NCBI GenBank assembly: GCA_019637155.1
Contig: JAHBWE010000010.1
Span: forward strand, 124,001 to 188,000
Length of the DNA stretch: 64,000 nucleotides
Reading direction: 5' to 3'
Source: Labilithrix sp.
GTDB taxonomy: Bacteria > Myxococcota_A > Polyangia > Polyangiales > Polyangiaceae
Part shown: positions 46,152-52,985 of the stretch, piece by piece
Numbering within the stretch: the stretch's first letter is position 1
Layout of the letters: each line of letters starts with the position of its first letter
The notes under the pieces: model-generated
What the model was told of the DNA's origin: nothing
Databases searched by the model: none
Seen by the model: the letters and a program-made list of their open reading frames with translations, nothing else
Made by a program: the position numbers and the translations under genes

Positions 46152-47401
46152 CAGTGCACGTGCCACTTTCCGCTCGAGTCCTGCCACTCGACCTTCACGC
46201 CCTCGAAGGTCTGGCCCGGCTGGAGCCACACGTCGAAGCGGTGGCCGCTGTCCTCCGTGCGCGAGACCTTGTTCTGACCGCCGGTGATGCGCCAGTGCAC
46301 GGCGTCGTTCGAGTAGTGCTTGCGATGCGTCGGCGTCTTGGCGCCGCCGCTCGGGCCGGGGAACGTCTTCACGATCACCGTGCCGCCGCCACCACCACCG
46401 CCGCCGGACGAGCCGAGCACGTCGTCGTCATCGTCGTCGTCGTCGCCCGCGCCGCCGTCGTTCTTCGTGCTCTTGCCGCCGTCGGCCCCCGCGTCGGAGC
46501 CGCCGTCGCCCTGCGCGCCCGCGTCGCCGCCGTCGCCGCCGTCGTCGGCCGCCGCGGCGTCGGCCCCTGCGTCCGCGCCGGCGTCGTCGTCCGCCGCGAG
46601 CGCCGCGTCGAGCGAGACGACCGCGCCGTCGGCGAGGAGCACCGCGCCGTCGTCGAGCAACGTCGCGCCGTCGGGGAGGCCCGCCTCCGCGAGCTCCTTC
46701 GCCTTCTGCTCCTCGCACGCCTTGAGGAGGAAGAGCGCGAGCAGGATCAGCGCGATGACGAGGAGGCCGAAGAGCGGCCACACCCACCACGGTCGCCCCT
46801 TTTTCTCGTCTTTCTTCTTCTCGTCTTTTTTCTCGTCTTTCTTCTCTTCCTTCTTCGGCGCCTCGGCCGGCTTGGCGTCGGCCGCGACCGCCGCCGTCGC
46901 GAGGGCGGCGGCGCCGCCCGCGACTGCGAGCGCGGCGGGATCGGCCCACTGCTTCGCCCAGTCCTCGAAGCCGAAGACGTACTCGGCCTTGCCCCCCATC
47001 GCGCGCGGGGAGGCGCCCCAGTTGATGACGAAGAGCTTCTTCTTCGCCGGGGAGTAGAAGTAGTTCGCGCCGTCGTCGGCGTCGAGCGACGGCACCGTGA
47101 ACGCGGACTTGTACTTGTCGAAGCCGCTGTTCGGCGTCGCGAAGACCTTCGCCACGCGCTCGAGCGCGGCCTGAAAGTCCTTCGTCGCCTGCGCGGCGTC
47201 CTCGGGGTGCTGCGCGCGCGCCTCCGCGAGCGGGATGAGCCCGGTGAGGTCCCAGCGCACCGTGACCGGGAGCGACTCGGAGCCCTCCGTCTCCGGGACG
47301 AGGAGCCGCCCGTCGAAGAACTTCGCCTCGTTGAGGTCGACGGCGAGCTTCCACATGGAAGTCCCGCCGACGAGGTTCGGCAGCCACGTCGAGTCGCTCA
47401 C
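46151..47401 (-). CDS. Single-TM protein with charged flanks, in the SrfA position
   Basis: Protein of 416 aa from a GTG start. Residues 1-165 are a soluble domain (ANYFYSPAKKKLFVINWGASPRA). A strongly charged Lys/Glu/Asp run (EAPKKEEKKDEKK) leads into one transmembrane helix at about 202-226 (WWVWPLFGLLVIALILLALFLL). Beyond it lie about 100 residues of low-complexity Asp/Ala/Gly sequence with a run of eight Asp and a Gly run, then a C-terminal beta-rich domain (~335-416: HYSNDAVHWRITGGQN, FDVWLQPGQTFEGVKVEW). The basic side predicts the N-terminus in the cytoplasm and the acidic stalk outside. It occupies the place of SrfA, but sequence homology to SrfA was not recognised. Confidence 0.7.
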   Translation of the reverse strand: MSDSTWLPNLVGGTSMWKLAVDLNEAKFFDGRLLVPETEGSESLPVTVRWDLTGLIPLAEARAQHPEDAAQATKDFQAALERVAKVFATPNSGFDKYKSAFTVPSLDADDGANYFYSPAKKKLFVINWGASPRAMGGKAEYVFGFEDWAKQWADPAALAVAGGAAALATAAVAADAKPAEAPKKEEKKDEKKDEKKKDEKKGRPWWVWPLFGLLVIALILLALFLLKACEEQKAKELAEAGLPDGATLLDDGAVLLADGAVVSLDAALAADDDAGADAGADAAAADDGGDGGDAGAQGDGGSDAGADGGKSTKNDGGAGDDDDDDDDVLGSSGGGGGGGGTVIVKTFPGPSGGAKTPTHRKHYSNDAVHWRITGGQNKVSRTEDSGHRFDVWLQPGQTFEGVKVEWQDSSGKWHVH

Positions 47402-48051
47402 GTGTGCACCTCGGCCTTCACCTTGATCGCGTTGTTGCTGGCGACGCGGCAGAGGAACGACGCGGGCCGCGAGATCGCGAACGAGGTCGGGTCGGCGCCG
47501 GGCGCGCGCTCGTGGAGGGCGGAGTCGAACACCTTGATGTGGTCCACGCTCTCGAACTTGAGTCGTTCGAGCTCGTTCGTCATCAGCGCGGCGAGGAGCG
47601 GCGTCGACTTCGCGAAGATGTGACGATCGATCTGGGCGGCGTGGGCGAGGGAGTACAGCTGTTTGCTCACCTCGATACCGACGCGCATCTTCGCCTCGGG
47701 ATCCATCGTCGCGCGGAAGAAGAAGTTGAGGCCGCTCGCGAGGACGAAGGCGTGGTCGGAGAACGTCTCCACGTCGGTGCCGAGGAGGCGCGAGAGCTCG
47801 GCGAAGAAGAGCCGCAGCGGGAACGCCGGATCGCTGGGGCGCGCGGCGAGGATGCCGTCGTCGAGGATGTCGCCGAGCACGATCCGGGTGAGGAGCTTCT
47901 GCGCGCCGGCGGACGGGGCGTCCTCGCCGGTGTCGGGGTAGGTCGGCCGCGGCCCGCGCGCGTACTGCCGCACGACGTCGGCGAGCTCGCTCGCCGGCAC
48001 CGACTTCTCGAGCGCGGCGATCACCGCGCGCTTGATCTCCTGATCATCCAT
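47398..48051 (-). CDS. Uncharacterised 217-aa protein of the srf-like operon
   Basis: Soluble, mostly helical protein with no recognised domain, signal peptide or membrane segment. It overlaps its upstream neighbour (SrfB-like) by 8 nt and its downstream neighbour by 4 nt (GTGA), so it is embedded in the operon and probably made in fixed ratio with the partners. Features seen: an N-terminal helix (EIKRAVIAALEKSVPASELADVV), a central LFFAELSRLLGTDVETFSDHAF, and a C-terminal strand-rich end. A likely adaptor or assembly factor, by position only. Confidence 0.7.
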   Translation of the reverse strand: MDDQEIKRAVIAALEKSVPASELADVVRQYARGPRPTYPDTGEDAPSAGAQKLLTRIVLGDILDDGILAARPSDPAFPLRLFFAELSRLLGTDVETFSDHAFVLASGLNFFFRATMDPEAKMRVGIEVSKQLYSLAHAAQIDRHIFAKSTPLLAALMTNELERLKFESVDHIKVFDSALHERAPGADPTSFAISRPASFLCRVASNNAIKVKAEVHT

Positions 48052-50845
48052 GGGTGGTGCTCTTGAAGACGCCGGTGTCGAGCCAGTAGCGATCGAAGGC
48101 GGCCGTCTTCAGCGCGAGGGTGAAGTCGCCGGCGTCGAACTGGTACGTGTTGCGCTGGCTCTGCACGTTCGTGATCTGGATCGATCCGTCGCGCGCGCGC
48201 CCGAAGCGGATCGCGACGCGGTCCTCGAGGAGCGCGGACTCGACGTCGGCGTTCGCGGGGCGGACCTCGAGGAGGGGGGAGCCTTCCATCTCTTGCGAGT
48301 CGACGTTGCGGAAGCCGACCCGCATGCCGTGGGTGTAGACGAAGGGCTGCGATTCGTTCGCGCCGCCGGGGAACAGCTCGTTCGCGCGCGCGATGTGCGG
48401 CTCGACGTCCTGATAGAGGCCGTAGATCGGCCGCTGCTCCGCCTCGACGATGTCGTCGATCAGGAAGCCGGGGAGCTTGTTGCGGCTCGCGAGGTGGAGC
48501 ACCGCCGCGCCGGCGGTGACGGTCGACTTCGGGTCGCGGATCGTGCCCTGGTCCTTCCACTTCGACGGGTACCACTCGCCGACCTTGTATTTGGCCATCG
48601 AGCGGATGCGGGGAGGGGAGACCGGCATCTCGTTCGTGAAGAGCCGCTTGATGCAGGGGATCGCGGAGGTGCGCCCCGCGAGGACGAGGAGGTCGACGTC
48701 GAACTGCGCGAGGATGTCCGCGTAGCGCCGGAGCGGCTCGCGCAGCACGCGCTCGATCGCGCGCTCGACCTCGAGCGCGTCGAAGCGGAAGAACAGGTTC
48801 TGGAAGCCGGGCCAACCTTCGACCTCGTGCTCGAGGAACTTGTCGCCCTCGCCGAGGATCGCGGGGCTCGCCGCCGGCAGGCCGAAGGTCTCGAAGATGG
48901 TCGAGACCATGTAGTGGCGATCGGGCGTGTGGTTCGGGAGCTGGAAGCCCTCCGCCACGCTCCAGTAGCAGCGCGCGAGCGGCATCCAGAGGTACGGCAC
49001 GAGCCGCGCGCGCAGCGTCCTCCACGCGGAGCCGTGGCCGGCGTCGCCCTCGCCGAAGAGGTGGAGGAGGCGGCTCTTCGCCTGCTGGGTGGGGAGCTGG
49101 TGGAGGATCTGCGGGAAGACGACGTCCTCGACGATCGCGCGGCAGACCTCGTCGCCGGCGATGCTGACGCCGTCCTGGAACAGCTTCTTGATCGAGAGCG
49201 AGGTGCCGGTGCCGGGCAGCTTGTCCTCGTACTCCGCGACCATGACGTCGGTCGTGCCGCCGCCGATGTCGACCGACGCGACGCGGAGCGTCTTCGTCTC
49301 GTGGCCGTAGACCGAGACCAGCTCCTCCATCGAGCCGGAGAAGGTGCCTTGCACCTCCTGGTAGACGAACACCATCTGCGCGGCGAGGGCCTCGTCGACG
49401 AAGAGGAACGGATCGAACTGTTGCGTCTGCGGGTTGTAGTTGGGGCGCAGCTCGGGGCGGATGTTGAGGACGTGGCACGCGAGGAGGACCGCGTTGCGGA
49501 CGAGGACGTCGTAGACGCGCCGCTCCTCCTCGCGCATCGCGGACGGGTACGTGAGGACGAGGTGCTTGAGGACGCGCGGGTTGCCCTCCTTGCCCTGGTA
49601 CATGCGGTACTCCGCGCCGTTGATCTGCGCGTAGGCCTGGCAGAGGATCTCGACGAGCGCGAACATCATCATCGCGCGCGGCGCGTAGCGCGGATCGGCG
49701 GGTGTCTGCGGTCCGTCCTCGCGGAGGAACGTGCCGCCGGACTCCTCGGGGAGGTACTTGAGGATCTTCCCGAAGACGGGGCGATGCTCGCCGCCTTGCC
49801 CCGGCGCGACCTGTCCGATCTTCGTCGCGAAGAACCAGCGCTCGTCGGTCAGCCGATCGTCCCAGAGGTAGCGCTTCGGCCCCGACAGCGTGCACTGGTA
49901 GCGGTGCGGCGTCTCGAGCGCGCGGTCGAGCGCCTCGCGGCCCATCCGCGCGACGCTCGGCCACTGGAACGACTCACCGGTCGCGACCGGGAACACGGTC
50001 TTGTCCCAGGGGGAGGGGAGGAACGTGATGCGCGAGTCGAAGGCCTCCTGGCTCGTCGCGAGCGGGTTGCCGAGGCTCCGCATCTCGAGCGGCACGCCGA
50101 AGACGCCCTCGCCGCGGCCCTCGACGAGGAGCGCGGTCGAGCGCGAGTTGCCGAGATCGAGGACGAGGGAGACGGGGATCGGCTGGCTCGCCTCGAGGCG
50201 CGAGAAGCGGATCTTGGGGAGCAGCGGCGAGAGCGTCTCGAGCAGCGCCGCGAGCTTGAAGACCGCCTTCTCCACCCCGGCGCGCTCGAGCCGCCGCACG
50301 AGCTCGCGCGTCTCGGCGTGCTCGAAGAACTGCCCGACCTCGTTCTTGTCGAGCGCGCGGAAGGGGCGGCCTTCGTCGTACGCGGCGTCGAGGTGGCGTC
50401 CTTGCGAGCCGTGCGCCTCGAGCGTGTCGATCGCGAGCACCGCGCGCGCGCCGCCGCCCGCGGTCGTTGCAAGATACACTTGAACCGCGAACGGGCAGGA
50501 GAGCTGGAACGGCACCGGGAGCCAGCGGCCGGCGAGCTCGGAGAGGTGGTCGACGGCGGAGATCTCGACGTCGGGCTCCTCTCCCGTCTGCGCGCGGCGC
50601 ACGGAGATCGCGGCGGCGCTCGGCGCGGGGGCGGCCGCGCCGGCGGGTCGCATCACGATGAAGCTCGACACCACCGCGGGCAGGCCGCGAGGGAGGGCGA
50701 CCTCGTGGAGGATGATCCCGGTATTGAAGAACAGCTCGAGGACGTCGATCGACGCGGCGCGCGACCCCGGCGTGTTCGGCACCTCGGCGGCCGAGGGGGC
50801 ATCACCGTCCGACGAGCCCCCGAGCGAGACCTTCTTCTTCACCAT
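48044..50845 (-). CDS. srfB: SrfB-like actin/Hsp70-fold ATPase
   Basis: Protein of 933 aa resembling the putative virulence factor SrfB. An N-terminal ~225-residue domain precedes an actin/Hsp70-type ATPase core: phosphate-1 loop LVLDLGNSRSTALL with D230, phosphate-2 loop VASVDIGGGTTDVMV with D526, and adenosine motif LLVLAGRTSAIPCI near residue 725. Large insertions separate these elements. The core is followed by a beta-rich C-terminal region (from VEPHIARANELF on). It is the first gene of a five-gene overlapping operon and is divergent from a sigma-factor-like gene. Srf genes were first noted in Salmonella as SsrB-regulated, but the biochemical role is not established. Confidence 0.82.
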   Translation of the reverse strand: MVKKKVSLGGSSDGDAPSAAEVPNTPGSRAASIDVLELFFNTGIILHEVALPRGLPAVVSSFIVMRPAGAAAPAPSAAAISVRRAQTGEEPDVEISAVDHLSELAGRWLPVPFQLSCPFAVQVYLATTAGGGARAVLAIDTLEAHGSQGRHLDAAYDEGRPFRALDKNEVGQFFEHAETRELVRRLERAGVEKAVFKLAALLETLSPLLPKIRFSRLEASQPIPVSLVLDLGNSRSTALLVEGRGEGVFGVPLEMRSLGNPLATSQEAFDSRITFLPSPWDKTVFPVATGESFQWPSVARMGREALDRALETPHRYQCTLSGPKRYLWDDRLTDERWFFATKIGQVAPGQGGEHRPVFGKILKYLPEESGGTFLREDGPQTPADPRYAPRAMMMFALVEILCQAYAQINGAEYRMYQGKEGNPRVLKHLVLTYPSAMREEERRVYDVLVRNAVLLACHVLNIRPELRPNYNPQTQQFDPFLFVDEALAAQMVFVYQEVQGTFSGSMEELVSVYGHETKTLRVASVDIGGGTTDVMVAEYEDKLPGTGTSLSIKKLFQDGVSIAGDEVCRAIVEDVVFPQILHQLPTQQAKSRLLHLFGEGDAGHGSAWRTLRARLVPYLWMPLARCYWSVAEGFQLPNHTPDRHYMVSTIFETFGLPAASPAILGEGDKFLEHEVEGWPGFQNLFFRFDALEVERAIERVLREPLRRYADILAQFDVDLLVLAGRTSAIPCIKRLFTNEMPVSPPRIRSMAKYKVGEWYPSKWKDQGTIRDPKSTVTAGAAVLHLASRNKLPGFLIDDIVEAEQRPIYGLYQDVEPHIARANELFPGGANESQPFVYTHGMRVGFRNVDSQEMEGSPLLEVRPANADVESALLEDRVAIRFGRARDGSIQITNVQSQRNTYQFDAGDFTLALKTAAFDRYWLDTGVFKSTTHG

Positions 50846-51039
50846 GCGCAGACGCTCGCTAGCCTAAGGCGCGCGGCCGCGCTTGTCCCCCCCGACGCCC
50901 CGAGGTCCCCCGCGCGGTAGGACATCGGCCGACAGCACACACGATACGCGCCTCGCGCAAGTCTTCGATTTTCCAGGAGGTGCGCCGGCGCTCACGCCGT
51001 CGGCGCGGGATTGGGGACGGCGCTTGAAGAATTTTTCGC
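50846..51039. promoter_or_regulatory. Divergent control region between the srf-like operon and the TM sigma-like gene
   Basis: This 194-bp gap separates two divergent start codons and must carry the promoters of both units. An isolated strong Shine-Dalgarno-like AGGAGG lies at 50975-50980, but the in-frame GTG beside it runs into a stop before 51040, so it does not serve the annotated gene. AT-rich spots are at about 50962-50973 and 51027-51038. No confident -35/-10 pair was found. Shared control by the neighbouring sigma-like protein is an attractive but untested idea. Confidence 0.4.
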
Positions 51040-52089
51040 ATGGCTGAGTCACACTCTTCCTCGAGCGCACGAAGCTGCCTCGTGCACGCCATGTCCCTGA
51101 ATCCGTCGCCTGCCATCGGTCCTGATCTTCGCGCCGCGCTGCTCGCGATGGTGAAGAAGCGTGTGCCGGAGAGCGAGGCGGAGGACATCGTGCAGTCGAC
51201 GTTGACGGACGCGTTCGCGTCGCCGCACGCGCCCGCCGACGCGGAGTCGTTCCGGCGCTGGATCTTCGGGGTCGCGAAGAACAAGGTGGTCGACTACCAC
51301 CGCCGCGCGATCCGCGAGACGTTCGACATGCCGGAGGTCGCGGGCAAGCCCGCGCCGCACCAGGAGGCCGATCTCCTCCGCTGGGCGGAGAAGCACCTCC
51401 CGCCCGGCGACGACAACAAGGCCACGCTCGACTGGATGCTCCGCGAAGGCGAGGGCGAGAAGCTCGAGTCGATCGCGGAGACGGAGAACCTCCCCGCGCC
51501 GCGCGTGCGCCAGCGGGTCAGCCGTCTCCGCCGCCACCTGAAGTCGCACTGGCAGAAGGAGGTCGCGCTCCTCGCGACGCTCGGCGTCCTCATCACGGCC
51601 GTCGTCCTTTACCTGCGGTCGCAGGAGCCCGACCCCAACAACCCGATCGCGAAGGACGACGTCGCGCGCGCGGAGGAGATGCGCCACCAGGCGTTCGACC
51701 TCTGCAAGGCGTCGCAGTGGACGAGCTGCATCGAGAAGCTCGACGACGCGAAGCGCCTCGACCCCGCCGGCGACACGACCCCCGCCGTCCAGCAGGCGCG
51801 CGACGAGGCGAACAAGGCGATCACGCTCCCGCCGGTCCCCACGCCCGCCCCGACCCTCTCGGACGCCCCCGACGACCCCCTCCCGCTCCGCAAGGGCCCG
51901 ACGAAGGAAATGAAGATGCCGTCCCCCGGCCCGACGTCCTCCGCCGCCCCGCCCCCCGGCCCGATGCCCGCCCCGGCTCCGGCTCCGGCTCCGGCAAGAC
52001 CAAAGGGCAAGAGCAGCCTCGATTCCCCCAAGCCGCCGCCCGCCAAAGCCACCAGCATCGACAGCAACGACCCCAGAATGACGAAGTAA
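51040..52089 (+). CDS. Sigma-70-like (ECF-type) factor fused to a transmembrane helix and extracytoplasmic tail
   Basis: Protein of 349 aa. Residues ~30-92 fit sigma region 2 (MVKKRVPESEAEDIVQSTLTDAF, FRRWIFGVAKNKVVDYHRR) and ~138-173 fit the region 4 helix-turn-helix (KLESIAETENLPAPRVRQRVSRLRRHL). A transmembrane helix follows at ~175-193 (VALLATLGVLITAVVLYL), then a helical stretch with a Cys pair (DLCKASQWTSCIEKLDDAKRLDP) like a single TPR, and a Pro/Ala-rich tail. A sigma factor tethered in this way would need release or would act at the membrane. An in-frame ATG at 51091 is an equally good start, since neither has a clear ribosome binding site. The 3' end includes ctccgg repeats. Confidence 0.75.
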   Translation: MAESHSSSSARSCLVHAMSLNPSPAIGPDLRAALLAMVKKRVPESEAEDIVQSTLTDAFASPHAPADAESFRRWIFGVAKNKVVDYHRRAIRETFDMPEVAGKPAPHQEADLLRWAEKHLPPGDDNKATLDWMLREGEGEKLESIAETENLPAPRVRQRVSRLRRHLKSHWQKEVALLATLGVLITAVVLYLRSQEPDPNNPIAKDDVARAEEMRHQAFDLCKASQWTSCIEKLDDAKRLDPAGDTTPAVQQARDEANKAITLPPVPTPAPTLSDAPDDPLPLRKGPTKEMKMPSPGPTSSAAPPPGPMPAPAPAPAPARPKGKSSLDSPKPPPAKATSIDSNDPRMTK

Positions 52090-52174
52090 CGACGGCACGT
52101 CGGCCCGCGTCACGGGCGCGGGCGCGGGCGCGCCCGCCTGCGCAGCAGCCTCGATTCCCCCAAGCCTCCGCCCG
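52012..52174. repeat. 31-bp direct repeat: gene 3' end copied into the downstream spacer
   Basis: The block beginning agcagcctcgattccccc (52012-52042), inside the C-terminal tail of the sigma-like gene, recurs at 52144-52174 with a single mismatch. The offset is 132 bp and the stop codon of the gene lies between the copies. This looks like a partial duplication that left the tail sequence outside the coding region. Confidence 0.85.
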
Positions 52175-52495
52175 TGGCCGCTGCTCGGCAAGGACGCGTC
52201 GAGCGCGACTGCCCGGCTGGCTGTGTCGTGGCGGAATTTTTTTTTGGCGTGCACGACTCTCCAGCACGCTGCAACGCCTTCGGTATGCGGCGTCGCGAGG
52301 ATCTGCCTTTTCGCTACGCATCACGCCCGCGTCCCAGCCAAGGCGCCATTTCCGAGTCCACCACCCCACCCCCCGGCTCGCTCCCGCCCCCGCGACGAAC
52401 AAGCGCAACGCGAACCCCCCCACCTCGCGTGGTGCCCTCTCGTCCCGCCACCCGAGCACACCACGCGATCCGCACCGTCGCGGATCAAGCTCCCC

Positions 52496-52621
52496 GCCAT
52501 CGCCCAACCCCCCGCGCGCGCACCCCGACGCCATCGCCCAACCCCCCGCGCGCGCACCCCGACGCCATTGCCCAACCGCCTCGCGCACGCCGACGCCATC
52601 GCCCAACCGCCCCTGCGCGCG
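52496..52621. repeat. 34-bp tandem repeat, about 3.7 copies
   Basis: Units starting gccatcgcccaacc begin at 52496, 52530, 52564 and 52595. The first two are identical over 34 bp; the third is degenerate and 31 bp long; the fourth fades out near 52621. There are no unique spacers, so it is not a CRISPR array. Confidence 0.9.
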
Positions 52622-52687
52622 GTCTCGCCTGCCTGTGCGCGGTCTCTCGTCCACCGTGGGAAGGAGGTGTCTTGCGCGCGCGGCGAG

Positions 52688-52772
52688 CATCCTCTCCGCC
52701 ACGGCGAGGAGCGCCACGCCACTTCCCGCAGCAGCAGCGCCGAGCCCATCCTCTCCGTCACGGTGAGGAGCG
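52688..52772. repeat. Pair of 26-bp near-palindromic repeats
   Basis: catcctctccgccacggcga (from 52688) and catcctctccgtcacggtga (from 52747) are 26-bp copies ending gaggagcg and differing at two positions. The differences (c/t and c/t) lie on opposite arms of an imperfect palindrome centred on cca/tca, a compensatory-looking pattern that hints at a selected hairpin. Confidence 0.65.
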
Positions 52773-52850
52773 ACCCGTTGCGTATGGTTGTGGTGGGCTC
52801 GAGATGGCTCCGCGGACACGGGCGCGCCGCGGAGCAAAACCTACTGGCAA

Positions 52851-52958
52851 AACCCGGGGCCCCAGAAGCGGCCGCCCCAGCGGGCGCGAAGCGCCCCGAG
52901 CGCGAAGCGCGAGGGCCGTGTCTGGGGTGGGGTGTCGGGGCGAAGCCCCGACGTTGAA
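52851..52958 (-). repeat. ~110-bp GC-rich intergenic element, copy A (inverted)
   Basis: Reads as the reverse complement of the two copies after the next gene: from cggggccccagaagcggccgc, through gcgcgaagcgccccgagcgc, to tcggggcgaagccccgacgtt. The last part is a near-perfect hairpin with a gaag-type loop. It lies 28 bp before the start of the Cys-rich lipoprotein gene. No coding potential. Confidence 0.88.
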
Positions 52959-52985
52959 CTCGCGCGAGCATGCTACAAATGAAGA

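Larger units (their letters stand above)
52090..52985. other. 0.9-kb repeat-rich region without a convincing gene
   Basis: Open frames exist here in several phases, but all translate to Pro/Arg/Ala/Thr-rich low-complexity sequence lacking any domain, with no ribosome binding site. The content is instead repeats: a duplicated gene tail, a 34-bp tandem array, a duplicated 26-bp near-palindrome and, at the right end, one inverted copy of the ~110-bp element found again after the next gene. Homopolymer runs (nine T at about 52231) and an AT-richer patch near 52225-52245 occur. It may harbour an RNA or be a remnant of repeat expansion. Confidence 0.6.

Noticed and set aside
48050-50920. Plus-strand open frame opposite the srfB-like gene
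   Set aside because: Low-complexity Arg/Glu/Asp translation; the minus-strand product has ATPase motifs and tight operon overlaps.
52496-52621. Possible CRISPR array
   Set aside because: The 34-bp units abut with no unique spacers and degrade progressively; no cas genes are present.
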